Both the position numbers and the translations under genes were made by a program. From contig NZ_JABTCG010000003.1 of the NCBI RefSeq assembly GCF_014610845.1, forward strand, positions 310,001 through 374,000: a stretch of 64,000 nt of DNA. The letters are read 5' to 3'. The notes beneath the pieces are model-generated. The model searched no databases. It saw only the letters and a program-made list of their open reading frames with translations, and was not told the DNA's origin. Shown here in pieces: positions 19,657 to 29,900 of the stretch. Source of the stretch: Maribacter arenosus (lineage in GTDB: Bacteria > Bacteroidota > Bacteroidia > Flavobacteriales > Flavobacteriaceae). The first letter of the stretch is position 1, and every line of letters begins with the position of its first letter.

Positions 19657-21150
19657 ATGAAAATCTTCACATTCATTAAAGTTATATTTTCAGTGGTAGT
19701 CTGTACCCTTCTATGGGTTCAAAATATGAACGCACAGGCCATTTACGAGGACGAGCGCTACGTTCCCGAGACAGATTCCTTGACCAATATCAAATTGGCG
19801 GAATGGCAAGACCTTAAATTCGGATTGTTGATGCACTGGGGTCCTTATAGTCAATGGGGCATTGTGGAGTCTTGGTCGATCTGCCCGGAGGATTATGGGT
19901 GGTGCGAAAGAAAGAAAGGAAGCAATCCCCAAGATTATTTCAGCTATAAAAAAGAATATGAAGATTTAAGAAAGACCTTCAATCCTATTGGGTTCAATCC
20001 CGAAAAATGGGCAAAAGCCGCAAAAAAGGCGGGCATGAAGTATGTTGTTTTTACTACAAAGCACCACGATGGATTCTCTATGTTCGATTCGAAGTATACC
20101 GATTATAAAATAACAGATTCGGAAACCCCTTTTTCAACGCACCCCAAAGCAAATATTACCAAAGAGATATTCAATGCCTTTAGAGGGCAGGGTTTATGGG
20201 CTGGGGCGTATTTCTCAAAACCGGATTGGCATCATCAAAATTATTGGGATCCATACTTTCCGCCTTTTGATCGAAATGTGAACTATGACCCCATGCACTA
20301 TCCTGATAAATGGGAGAAATATGTGCAGTTTACACACAATCAGATCTTGGAACTGCTTACTGATTATGGGAAAGTCGATATTTTGTGGCTGGATGGGGGT
20401 TGGGTCAAAAAAAGATCGGATGAAAATATAGAACAGAATTATGCTGAAAAATTTAAGGAAAATACATCGGGAAATGGCTTTATTAAGCATCGGGACGTGA
20501 GCCAGGATATTAGAATGGATGAATTGGTAGAAAAGGCACGGGACAAGCAACCAGGGCTCATTGTGGTGGATAGGGCCGTACATGGAAAGAACCAAAATTA
20601 CCTAACCCCAGAGAATCGAGTTCCTGAGAAGCCACTGCCTTACCCTTGGGAATCCTGTATTATTGCAGGAGGCGGTTGGTCTTATTCGTTTAATGCGAAT
20701 TATATGACCGGGAGGGAAGCCATTCATACCTTAGTCGATATTGTGGCCAAAGGGGGGAACCTATTGCTTAACATTGCCCCAAGTCCTGAAGGGGATTGGG
20801 ACGATGGCGCGTATGCACTCTTAGAGGAAATCGGTGATTGGATGAAGGTAAACGATGAAGCAATTTACGGTACTAAATCTATAGCCCCCTATAAATACGG
20901 TAATATCTGCATTACTTCAAAATCCGATGGATCAATTTACCTTATTTATTTAATAGAGGAGAATCAAAAAGCATTACCGTCCGAAATTGAAGTTCCTATC
21001 GTTGTCGGAAAAAAAGTAAAAGCTTCGATTTTAGGTATGCACGCCCAATTAAAATGGACAAGAAGAGATGACGGAATTACCATCAACCTTCCAGAAGATT
21101 TAAAATCAAGGTTATTAGGTAAAACGGCATTTGTAATCAAAATTAAATAG
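19657..21150 (+). CDS. GH29 alpha-L-fucosidase
   Basis: A 497-residue exported enzyme (signal peptide ending NMNAQ near residue 27). GH29 blocks are LKFGLLMHWGPYSQWG (H60-W61), YVVFTTKHHDGFSMFDS, and the nucleophile D246 in VDILWLDGGW, followed by GGNLLLNIAPSPEG. GH29 enzymes are retaining fucosidases. Here it most likely removes core fucose (alpha-1,3 or alpha-1,6) or antennary fucose before core cleavage. The acid/base residue cannot be fixed by reading, as it is variable in position. It is the last enzyme of the co-directional run, 11 nt after the DUF4838 gene and 256 nt before susC. Confidence 0.93.
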   Translation: MKIFTFIKVIFSVVVCTLLWVQNMNAQAIYEDERYVPETDSLTNIKLAEWQDLKFGLLMHWGPYSQWGIVESWSICPEDYGWCERKKGSNPQDYFSYKKEYEDLRKTFNPIGFNPEKWAKAAKKAGMKYVVFTTKHHDGFSMFDSKYTDYKITDSETPFSTHPKANITKEIFNAFRGQGLWAGAYFSKPDWHHQNYWDPYFPPFDRNVNYDPMHYPDKWEKYVQFTHNQILELLTDYGKVDILWLDGGWVKKRSDENIEQNYAEKFKENTSGNGFIKHRDVSQDIRMDELVEKARDKQPGLIVVDRAVHGKNQNYLTPENRVPEKPLPYPWESCIIAGGGWSYSFNANYMTGREAIHTLVDIVAKGGNLLLNIAPSPEGDWDDGAYALLEEIGDWMKVNDEAIYGTKSIAPYKYGNICITSKSDGSIYLIYLIEENQKALPSEIEVPIVVGKKVKASILGMHAQLKWTRRDDGITINLPEDLKSRLLGKTAFVIKIK

Positions 21151-21406
21151 GTGTATAAGGAATTTACAAGCAATCAGGAATCAGACCAGCAAATATTCTC
21201 TATATCGAAGCTGTCTTTCCTAAAATTTTCAAATAATTAAGTTTCGGTAGAATTGTTCTTTAGCTTTTCAACTTCGTTATTGGTCGAAAACATTTCAAAA
21301 TCAAGGGGCAAATGCCAACTTTAGTATATTAACATTATTTTAATAACTTTAAGGTAATTTTAATATTTAATGGATTCAAACAATAAACTAACAAAACTAA
21401 ACTAGC
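21151..21406 (+). promoter_or_regulatory. Intergenic region upstream of susC, likely promoter-bearing
   Basis: 256 bp of AT-rich sequence between the fucosidase and susC. No hairpin terminator follows the fucosidase gene. I cannot point to an exact TAnnTTTG element. The final 60 bases before the ATG are A/T-runs with an ACAAAACTAAACTAGC leader, a style common before flavobacterial susC genes. Promoter presence is inferred from length and composition only. Confidence 0.35.
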
Positions 21407-24400
21407 ATGAATCAAAAATTTAAGTATGTATTGTTGTTTGTTGCCTTGCTCTTTATTCAAGGAGCCATAGCACAAACCATTTCAGGTACGGTAACCGATA
21501 ATTCCGGAGTGCCGTTGCCTAGTGTCAACGTGGTGGAGAAAGGTACTACTAATGGTACTTCCAGTGACTTTGACGGTAATTTTGAATTAAACGTTTCCAG
21601 TTCTACGGCAACGTTGGTGTTTTCATCCTTAGGCTTCGCAACAAAAGAAGTAGGGATAGCAGGTCAATCTAGCATCAATGTTTCCTTGGAAGAGGACGCT
21701 GAACAGCTTGGAGAGGTGGTGGTAACTTCTTTGGGTTTGACTAGAGAAAAAAAATCGCTAGGATATTCGGTTACTGAGCTCTCAGGGGAATCTGTTTCAT
21801 TGGTAAAAGAATCTAACGTGGCCAGTTCACTTGCAGGTAAAGTGGCTGGAGTTGTGGTTACCAAATCAACTTCAGGAGCCGGTGGTGGTACTAGGGTTGT
21901 TATTCGTGGTAATAACTCATTAAATGGTAACAACCAGCCTTTATATGTAGTTGATGGTGTGCCCATTGATAACACTACTTTGGCAACAGCTGGTGCTGGT
22001 GAATTCAGTGTTCCTGATTTGGGTAATGGTATATCGGATATTAACTCAGACGACATTGAATCTATCTCTGTTCTTAAGGGGCCTAATGCTGCTGCTTTAT
22101 ATGGTTCAAGGGCTGCAAATGGGGTGATTATCATCACAACCAAAAAAGGAAAACTTGATAAAGGTTTGGGAATTAGTTTTAATTCCAGTGTGACTTTTGA
22201 GACACCTTTGGCTTTACCTGAATATCAAAACCAATATGGCAGAGGTACCGATGGTAATTTTCCTCAAGTCAATGCAAGCGATGACCTAGCAACTCAGGTT
22301 AATGCGGTTACAAGTACTTCATCTTGGGGGCCAAAGTTTGATGGTTCATCACATCTTGAGTTTAATGGACAGCAAAGGGCTTATAATGCACAACCTAATA
22401 ACGTAAGCGATTTTTTTGAAACAGGTACTAGTTTGGTCAATACCATTTCATTGAATAGTGGTTCAGAAAACGCATCAGTACTTTTTTCATATACCAATAC
22501 TGACATAGGTTCTATTCTGCCTAATTCAGAGGTTAAAAGAAATAACTTTAACTTAAGGGGTTTTGCAAATCTAAGCGACAGGATGACATTGGATGCAAAA
22601 ATAACGTACTTCTTACAGGATGCAACCAATCGTCCTAACCAAGGAACTGAGGGTCTTATGGCGTATTTATGGCCATTGGCTAGAAATGTTGATATAAACG
22701 ATTTAAAGGTTTACCAAAATATTGAAAACCCTATCGATCCAAATAATATCTATAAAGAGATTGCCCCGACCGCATCTGGGGGAAATCCATATTGGATGCT
22801 ATATAATAATAGCAATAGTGATTCTAGAAAACGTATTTCTGGTTTTGCGAAACTCGACTATAAATTTACTGACTGGTTATCAGCTTTTGTTCGTGTTGGT
22901 ACAGACGCGATTAGTCAAGATACAAAGAGTGTTATTGCTACTGGATATCACTTTTTTAGTGGCGGAAGAATAGGGTTTGGCCAAAATGATAGAACTGAAA
23001 CAAACTACGATGCTTTATTGATGTTCAATAAGTACTTGGGCGAAAAGTTTAGTGTAGGTGTCAACGTAGGTGGTAACATGAGGCATTCGACTAATATTAG
23101 TTCTGGAGCAAATGGAAGGGATTTTAAGATTCCAGGAAAATACTTTTTAAATAATACAGATGGAACACAAATAGAAGCCAGTCAATCAGACTTAATAGAA
23201 AAGAGAGTAAACTCGTTATATGGTTCTGCCTCTTTTGGCTATAATGACATGTTGTTCTTGGATGTTACAGGTAGAAATGACTGGTCGTCTGCATTAGCTG
23301 CCGAAAACAGATCTTATTTTTATAGTTCAGTAGGCTTAAGTGTATTGTTGAATAATATATTCGATATGGGCCCTAATGTAAACTTGTTAAAATTAAGGGG
23401 TAGCACAGCAAACGTGGGTAATGATACCGATCCACTTCAGATTGTAAATCTTTTCAGTGTTGCGGCTAATGGTTACTTAGGTAATGTATCCGTTAGTAGG
23501 CCAAATATCAAGTTTAGTGAGAGTCTTCGTCCTGAGGATATCAACACCACTGAATTTGGTTTGGAATTCAAATTATTCGGAAACAGATTGTACGGGGACT
23601 TCTCTTATTATGATATATCTACTAAAGATTTAATCTTTGATGTGCCTGTCGATCCTGGAACTGGTTATAGTAATTTTAGGGAGAACATTGGTGAAATTAC
23701 GAACAAAGGTTATGAGGTGTTGCTTGGAGGAACTCCAGTAAAAACGGATAACTTCACTTGGGACATTTCGGCGAATATTTCTAAAAATGAAAACAAGCTT
23801 GTTAGTCTAATTGAAGGTCAGGAGAACTTCAACTTTAGCTCAAGTAATGGTGGAATCGTGGATGTACGCGCACAAGTAGGTGGAGGTTATGGAGATATCT
23901 ACACCACCACATGGAAGCGGAATGATGCTGGGCAATTGATTTTAACGGCAGAAGGTCGCCCACAGGCCACATCGGAACGCGAAAAATTCGGGAATTATCA
24001 ACCTGATTTTTCCGGAGGATTGACCAATACTTTTAGATATAAGGACTTTTCGTTAAATACATTGATAGATTGTAGAATTGGTGGGGAGGTATTTTCATTT
24101 ACGGATTCTGGTCTAGATGCAACTGGTGTTTCAAAGAGGTCATTGGAATTTCGCGAAGGTGGAGTTTTGGTAGATGGTGTTATTGATGATGGTAGTGGTA
24201 ATTTCTCTGCGAATACTGTGACAATCAGTGCACAGGATTACTGGGGAGCTGTCAGCAATATTGGATCAGAGTATGTTTATGATCAGACCAATGTTAGATT
24301 AAGAGAGTTGAGTTTAACATACAATTTGCCACAAAAATTCTTGAAGGACACATTTGTTCGAAGAGTATCCTTTAGTGCTATAGGAAGGAATTTATTATTT

Positions 24401-24529
24401 TTATACAAAAACGTTGATAACTTTGATCCGGAGTCTAGTTACTCTACTTCCAATTTTGGACAAGGTGTTCTATTTTATGCCTTGCCAACAACGAAAAGTT
24501 ATGGGTTGAGTTTAAATGTTAACTTTTAA
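21407..24529 (+). CDS. SusC/RagA-family TonB-dependent outer-membrane receptor
   Basis: A 1040-residue receptor. The signal peptide ends at IQGAIAQ (about residue 23). An N-terminal carboxypeptidase-regulatory-like domain follows (ISGTVTDNSGVPLPSVNV to about 95). Then comes the plug with LGYSVTELSG, the SLAGKVAGVVV stretch and the SusC signature LYVVDGVPIDN around residue 180, and GPNAAALYGSRAANGVIIITT around 228. The rest is a 22-strand beta-barrel ending in an aromatic C-terminus (LSLNVNF). It imports oligosaccharides in complex with SusD. It is placed after the N-glycan enzymes and read with them as one locus, so its cargo is probably mannose-rich or chitobiose-containing glycan. Confidence 0.95.
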   Translation: MNQKFKYVLLFVALLFIQGAIAQTISGTVTDNSGVPLPSVNVVEKGTTNGTSSDFDGNFELNVSSSTATLVFSSLGFATKEVGIAGQSSINVSLEEDAEQLGEVVVTSLGLTREKKSLGYSVTELSGESVSLVKESNVASSLAGKVAGVVVTKSTSGAGGGTRVVIRGNNSLNGNNQPLYVVDGVPIDNTTLATAGAGEFSVPDLGNGISDINSDDIESISVLKGPNAAALYGSRAANGVIIITTKKGKLDKGLGISFNSSVTFETPLALPEYQNQYGRGTDGNFPQVNASDDLATQVNAVTSTSSWGPKFDGSSHLEFNGQQRAYNAQPNNVSDFFETGTSLVNTISLNSGSENASVLFSYTNTDIGSILPNSEVKRNNFNLRGFANLSDRMTLDAKITYFLQDATNRPNQGTEGLMAYLWPLARNVDINDLKVYQNIENPIDPNNIYKEIAPTASGGNPYWMLYNNSNSDSRKRISGFAKLDYKFTDWLSAFVRVGTDAISQDTKSVIATGYHFFSGGRIGFGQNDRTETNYDALLMFNKYLGEKFSVGVNVGGNMRHSTNISSGANGRDFKIPGKYFLNNTDGTQIEASQSDLIEKRVNSLYGSASFGYNDMLFLDVTGRNDWSSALAAENRSYFYSSVGLSVLLNNIFDMGPNVNLLKLRGSTANVGNDTDPLQIVNLFSVAANGYLGNVSVSRPNIKFSESLRPEDINTTEFGLEFKLFGNRLYGDFSYYDISTKDLIFDVPVDPGTGYSNFRENIGEITNKGYEVLLGGTPVKTDNFTWDISANISKNENKLVSLIEGQENFNFSSSNGGIVDVRAQVGGGYGDIYTTTWKRNDAGQLILTAEGRPQATSEREKFGNYQPDFSGGLTNTFRYKDFSLNTLIDCRIGGEVFSFTDSGLDATGVSKRSLEFREGGVLVDGVIDDGSGNFSANTVTISAQDYWGAVSNIGSEYVYDQTNVRLRELSLTYNLPQKFLKDTFVRRVSFSAIGRNLLFLYKNVDNFDPESSYSTSNFGQGVLFYALPTTKSYGLSLNVNF

Positions 24530-24542
24530 AAAAAAAGAAATT

Positions 24543-26225
24543 ATGAAAAAAATTAATTTAATGCTATATGGCCTATTTAGTTTGTTCTTGGTCATTTCTT
24601 GTACGGAGGATTTTGATGAAATAAACACCAGTCAAACAGGTTTTACGGCTGATGAAGTAAGTGCTAAGTTCTTTTTGACAAGTACACAAGTAGGTCTATA
24701 TGCACCAGGTCGTTTTGAATATTGGAGAGCACATTTAATTCATACTGATAGGTTTGCTGGTCATTTTACTTTCGGCCATAATGCCTCTTGGTGGGGAGAT
24801 AATCTTGGTTATGATTATAATGCCGGCTATACTGATGCAGCTTATGGTTGGTTAGCTGGGCGATTTGGCAGTATTAAATCTTTCGGAGATCTAACTAAAC
24901 CTGGGGGAGAGTTTGAAAATCAATATATGTATGCCATGTCATTGATTATGAAAGGATTGTATTATCAAATGTATACTGAAACTTTTGGTATGGTACCCTA
25001 TAGTGAAGCAGGGGTAGATGGGATTCTAACTCCTAAATATGATACCCAGAAGGATATTTATAAGGGTATCATTGCTGATTTGGATGAAGCAATGGCCTTG
25101 ATAGGCTCCGCTGAAACCAGCGGTGTAGGTGTAGATGATGCTGGCTCGAATGATATTTATTGTGGAGGTGACATGCAACAATGGAAAAGATTGGCCAACA
25201 CTTTGAAACTCCGAATTGGAATGAGGGCCCTTAACGCTCCTGGTGATGATTTTGCGGCTAGTACCATAGCAGCAGCCTTGGCAGCCCCATTATTGGACAA
25301 TGCTTCAGGTAGTGTTGTAATGAAGAAAGATTTAGTGATTAGTGAGTGGAGTTCTGCCGCTTATGGTGATATTTGGCATGATTTCGGGACTGGTGGGGCC
25401 GCTAACTGGACAATAGGAGCAACTCTAATGAATATTTTAAAAGACAATAATGACCCCCGACTGACGGCTTATACCATACCGGCAAAAGGTGGTACATTCG
25501 TTTTTACCGACGATGGTTCTGATGTAAACTTTCAAGAAAGACTCGACTTCATAGTCGCCGCCTTGGACAGAGCGAATGCAGAATATACAATATCCACATC
25601 TGGTGCCGACACAACCATTGAGATGGGCGCTGGGCAATATGTTGGACAACCATCAAGAATAAATGGGGATACATATCCATATGTTCGATATGACCTGTTT
25701 AGTCTACCTTCTGAATTTGTTACCAAAAAAAGAGGTCAGCAAGTAGATACGTACCCTGAAATAATTCTTACAAGTGCTGAATCATATTTCTTGCAGGCAG
25801 AAGTTGCGGTTAGAGGAATGTCCGGAGGAGATGCCCAAACGCTGTTCGCTGCTGGAATAAAGGAAGCAATGGCAATATGGGGAATTTCTGGCGGAGACGC
25901 CGATGCTTATATCACAAGTCAGGCAATTGCTGACATTTCAACAGGAACTATGGACGAAAAATTGGAAAAAATCGCAATTCAAAGATGGTTGGCAAGTTAC
26001 ACCGATGGGTTTGAGGCATGGGCCGTGGTACGGGATACAGGCTACCCTTCTGAATTGGCTGCTGGCGTTTCAAATCAGACTATTTTTGCACTTGGTACGC
26101 TTAACGGTTTATATCCACAGCGCTTGCGTTATGGATCTGGAGCCCAAGAGAATCCTAATTTCAATGCTGCGTTAGATGCGCAAGGACCAGATGTTCAGGG
26201 TACTACACTATGGTTTGCCCAATAA
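24543..26225 (+). CDS. SusD/RagB-family surface glycan-binding lipoprotein
   Basis: About 560 residues. The start at 24543, 13 nt after susC, gives a lipoprotein signal (LMLYGLFSLFLVISC); an earlier in-frame ATG at 24516 lies inside susC. The family is shown by the alpha-helical TPR-like organisation, MKGLYYQMYTETFGMVPYSEA, WKRLANTLKLRIGMRALN and a C-terminal IQRWLASYTDGFEAWAVVRDTGYP. It resembles the SusD-like-2 group by length and by the FTADEVSAKFFLTSTQVGLY opening. It forms the lid of the neighbouring SusC transporter. A clear hairpin 54 bp downstream ends the locus. Confidence 0.94.
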   Translation: MKKINLMLYGLFSLFLVISCTEDFDEINTSQTGFTADEVSAKFFLTSTQVGLYAPGRFEYWRAHLIHTDRFAGHFTFGHNASWWGDNLGYDYNAGYTDAAYGWLAGRFGSIKSFGDLTKPGGEFENQYMYAMSLIMKGLYYQMYTETFGMVPYSEAGVDGILTPKYDTQKDIYKGIIADLDEAMALIGSAETSGVGVDDAGSNDIYCGGDMQQWKRLANTLKLRIGMRALNAPGDDFAASTIAAALAAPLLDNASGSVVMKKDLVISEWSSAAYGDIWHDFGTGGAANWTIGATLMNILKDNNDPRLTAYTIPAKGGTFVFTDDGSDVNFQERLDFIVAALDRANAEYTISTSGADTTIEMGAGQYVGQPSRINGDTYPYVRYDLFSLPSEFVTKKRGQQVDTYPEIILTSAESYFLQAEVAVRGMSGGDAQTLFAAGIKEAMAIWGISGGDADAYITSQAIADISTGTMDEKLEKIAIQRWLASYTDGFEAWAVVRDTGYPSELAAGVSNQTIFALGTLNGLYPQRLRYGSGAQENPNFNAALDAQGPDVQGTTLWFAQ

Positions 26226-26278
26226 TAATTTTCATTTTTACAATATTCTAAGAACGTTGTAAATCTGATTTAGTTAGT

Positions 26279-26303
26279 AAAGGAAGGTTAGTCACCTTCC
26301 TTT
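26279..26303 (+). terminator. Rho-independent terminator after susD
   Basis: The perfect stem AGGAAGGT / ACCTTCCT (26281-26288 with 26294-26301), extended by A-T pairs on both sides, encloses a 5-nt loop TAGTC and is followed by a T-rich tract. It lies 54 bp after the susD stop and separates the locus from the FG-GAP gene. Confidence 0.85.
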
Positions 26304-26551
26304 ATTAATTTATTTGAGACGATTTGTGGCAATTACATATTTAGCAAATTGGCAATAATATATTGTTACAAAACAAAAATACAAGCTAATTGATATAGCT
26401 TGAATATTGATTTTTATGAGACCCTGACAAGATTACATTTGGTTTTCTTTTCGGCCTCTAAATTGAAATTGGCAATCCACGGACTGTCGTCCTGGTTCTT
26501 CATGTTGTTACAGGGCTTCAAGCATTCGCTTGGCCTTTCCACAAAATAAAG
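26304..26551. other. Spacer between susD terminator and tRNA-Arg terminator
   Basis: No gene seen. It holds a small hairpin CAAGCTA / TAGCTTG (26382-26402) and a 12-nt exact copy (26423-26434) of the tRNA-Arg 3' region found at 26594-26605. The last 40 bases have another short inverted repeat (CAAGC / GCTTG, 26519-26532). The stretch may be a remnant of an old insertion or tRNA duplication. Confidence 0.4.
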
Positions 26552-26577
26552 AACCACGTCTGAACGAAGACGTGGTT
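26552..26577 (-). terminator. Terminator of tRNA-Arg
   Basis: A perfect 10-bp stem AACCACGTCT / AGACGTGGTT with a 6-nt loop. Read on the minus strand it is followed by TTCTTTATTTT. It lies 12 bp past the 3' end of the leftward tRNA. Confidence 0.85.
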
Positions 26578-26589
26578 TTCCGAGTGTTG

Positions 26590-26663
26590 TGATCCTGACA
26601 AGATTCGAACTTGTAACCTTCTGATTCGTAGTCAGATGCGCTATCCAGTTGCGCCACAGGACC
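26590..26663 (-). tRNA. tRNA-Arg (anticodon ACG)
   Basis: Minus-strand cloverleaf of 74 nt. The acceptor stem pairs GGTCCTG with CAGGATC (one G-T). The anticodon stem TCTGA / TCAGA encloses CTACGAA, giving anticodon ACG. The T arm is ACAAG-TTCGAAT-CTTGT. The discriminator is A and CCA is not encoded, as is common in Bacteroidota. The ACG wobble position is normally deaminated to inosine and reads CGN codons. Confidence 0.95.
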
Positions 26664-26726
26664 TTATACTAAAACAAAGTGTTCAGGTTTCTACAGCACC
26701 GATGTCTCGGCGAATCCTGAAACCCT

Positions 26727-26744
26727 GTCTGCCGACTGGCAGGC
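26727..26744. repeat. Short palindromic repeat (REP-like) near the tRNA
   Basis: CTGCC-GACT-GGCAG (26729-26742) forms a GC-rich hairpin that stands out in AT-rich surroundings. Similar CTGCC/GGCAG palindromes are scattered in flavobacterial chromosomes, from memory. No T tract follows, so a terminator role is unlikely. Confidence 0.45.
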
Positions 26745-26909
26745 TTCTAAGCCGTAATCATATACATTTTCTATCATGCTACGAGGCTTTTTATAGGGCT
26801 GCAAATATATTTCTTTTTAACTTTACCACAAAATAAAGGTGACCTTATAAAGTTAAAAAGCAGAGGGGTTCATTTATTTAATATTGGATCAATTTAGAAT
26901 AGTAATCAA

Positions 26910-29900
26910 ATGCAAAGAGCAATAGTAATAATAGTCTCAATTTTATTCTTTTCATCATGTGGAAACAAAGTGAATGAATCCAATTTTCTTTTTGAGGAAT
27001 TGAATAGCGATCATACCAATATAGATTTTCAAAACATTATTCCTGAAAATGAGTTGACGAATTCTTTTGTTTATGAATATGTTTATAATGGCGGTGGTGT
27101 TGCTATCGGAGATGTTAATAATGATGGTCTTAACGATATTTATTTTACTTCAAACCTAGGCGATAATGCATTGTATTTGAACCAAGGTAATCTCCAATTT
27201 GAAAATATAACCAAAGAATCAGGAACTAAAGGAAAACATGGTTGGACAACGGGAACCAATATGGTTGATATCAATAATGATGGCTTATTGGATATATACG
27301 TTTGTAAATCTGGACCTTATGAAAAGCGGGAACTACTAGTAAATGAACTATATGTGAATCAAGGGGAAGATAATAACGGAATCCCTACATTTAAGGAGTC
27401 TGCTCGCGAATTTGGATTGGATGATCCAAGTAATTCTATTCAATCTGCCTTTTTGGATTTTGATCGTGATGGTGATTTGGATATGTTTCTAATGAATCAT
27501 AATCCCCAGACATTTAGTAATGGTACGACGGAAACCTTTTCCCCGCTCGGCGATAAGTTTTTTATTAATAACAACGGTAAATACGAGAATATTACGAAAC
27601 AAGTTGGTATTTTTTCCAATTCTATTTCTTATGGTCTAGGTGTCGGCGTTAGTGATTTGAATCAAGATGGTTGGCCAGATGTTTATATTTCCAATGATTA
27701 TGACGAACCTGATTATATGTATATCAATCAACAGGACGGTACATTTAAAGAAGTAATCAAAAAAGCAACTAACCACATTCCAAATTTTTCAATGGGGAAT
27801 GATATTGCGGATTTTGATAATGACGGTTTTGTCGATATTATGACTTTAGATATGGTTTCGGAAGATAATTATGGTATGAAAACGAGTATGGCTAGCATGA
27901 ATCCGGAAAAATTCAATAACAATGTTATGGCAGGCAAGCATTATCAGTATATGTACAACACTTTTCTGAAGCATAGTACCTATATAGATTCTGTTGGCAT
28001 TCCTTTTTTTTCTGATGTAGCACAAATCACAGGGGTGTCAAATACTGATTGGAGCTGGGCTCCTTTATTAGCCGATTTTGACAATGATGGCCTCAAGGAT
28101 TTGTTTATTACCAATGGTATAAAAAGGGATTTCAGAAATAAGGATTTCTTTGCTAGTATGCAGGCTTTTAGAAGGGAAAATGCTGATGCAATGTCAAATC
28201 CAAAAAAGATAAATTCACTTATTGAAAGAACACCTAAAAGGCCACACAAAAATTATTTTTATAAAAATAATGGTTTATTAAATTTTTCCAACGAATCTGA
28301 TAATTGGTTAGAAAATCCTCGAAAAACCTATTCGAATGGGGCTGCCTACGCAGATTTGGATAACGATGGGGATTTGGATCTCGTAATTAACAATATTGAC
28401 GAAAAAGCGTCCATATTAAAAAACAATACCAACGTAAACGATCAAAATTTCATTCAATTAGCTTTTAATGGAAATACGAAAAACACGAAAGGTGTAGGGG
28501 TTAAAATAATTGCATTCAGCAAAAATGGTAAACAAGTATTTGAGAATTTCAGTGTAAGAGGTTATCAATCCTCAGTACCTCCTGAAATACACATAGGTTT
28601 AGGTAAGCAGACTATATTAGATTCTGTGTTGGTTTTTTGGCCAGAAGGTGGTTTTCATAAGGAATTGAATTTATCTGCAAATAAAAAGCATACCATATCC
28701 TATGTGGTCAATGAACTTGAAGAATGTCATAGGACTATTAAAAAGAAAATATTCATACAAAGTACTTTATTGAATACAATTATTCATAAGGAAAATGATT
28801 ATAATGATTATTTAGAACAAGTTTTGTTGCCCCATAAAATGTCACATTTTGGCCCAGCACTGGCTGTAGGGGATGTAAATGCTGATGGTAAAGAAGATCT
28901 TTACTTTGGTCAAAGTTCAGGCGAGACTTCTGTTATTTATACCCAGCAAGACAATGGCACATTTAAGGAATATTTTTCTTTTGGGAATGACGCTATTTTC
29001 GAAGATGTAGATGCAAGTTTTTTTGATTTTGACAATGATGGTGATTTGGATTTATATGTTGCAAGCGGAGGTAATGAATTTGAATCTAATTCACCAAATT
29101 ATACCGATAGATTATATGAAAACAGAAAAGGAAAGTTCATAAAAAGACCAGATCTGCTTCCATCAGGGTTAAATGGTAGCAGTTCAAGGGTGAAAATCCA
29201 GGATTATAATAATGATGGTTTTATGGATGTTTTTATTGGTGGCAGACATATGCCTCATGACTATCCTGCTCCTGCCAATAGTCATATTCTTCAGAATAAG
29301 AAGGGTTTTTTCAAGGATGTTACTAATGAAATAGCACCAGAACTCAATGAGATAGGTTTGGTCACCGATGCAATATGGACCGATTTTGATGTAGATGGGG
29401 ATATGGATTTATGTCTGGTTGGGGAATGGATGAAACCTACTTTTTTCAAAAATACAAATGGTTTCTTTGAGAAATTAAATCCTAAAATATTGGATAGTCT
29501 TTCAGGATGGTATTTTACAGTTGAATCCTTTGATTTTGATTCGGACGGGGATGATGATTATGTGTTAGGAAATCTTGGCGATAATTATAAATATAAGGCC
29601 AATTCATCAGAACCATTTGAGGTGTATTATGGTGATTTTGACGAAAATGGCAAGCGCGACTTGGTATTGGGATATTATAATTTTGGTGAATTATATCCAG
29701 TACGCGGTAGGGAATGTTCCTCACAACAAATGCCAAGTATTAAGAAAATAACACCTACTTATGATGAATTTGGAAAATCGACACTTTTGGATATATACGG
29801 TAATCGCAATTTGGAAAGGGCATTACATTTGAAGGCCTTTAATTTTAAAAGTGGGATCCTAAAGAATAATCGAAATGCCGATTTTGAATTTATCCCTTTG

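Noticed and set aside
21664-22143. 159-codon minus-strand frame
   Set aside because: Antisense to the conserved SusC plug region; a shadow frame.
26636-26836. 66-codon plus-strand frame
   Set aside because: Starts inside the tRNA-Arg gene and runs through spacer DNA; no protein-like features.
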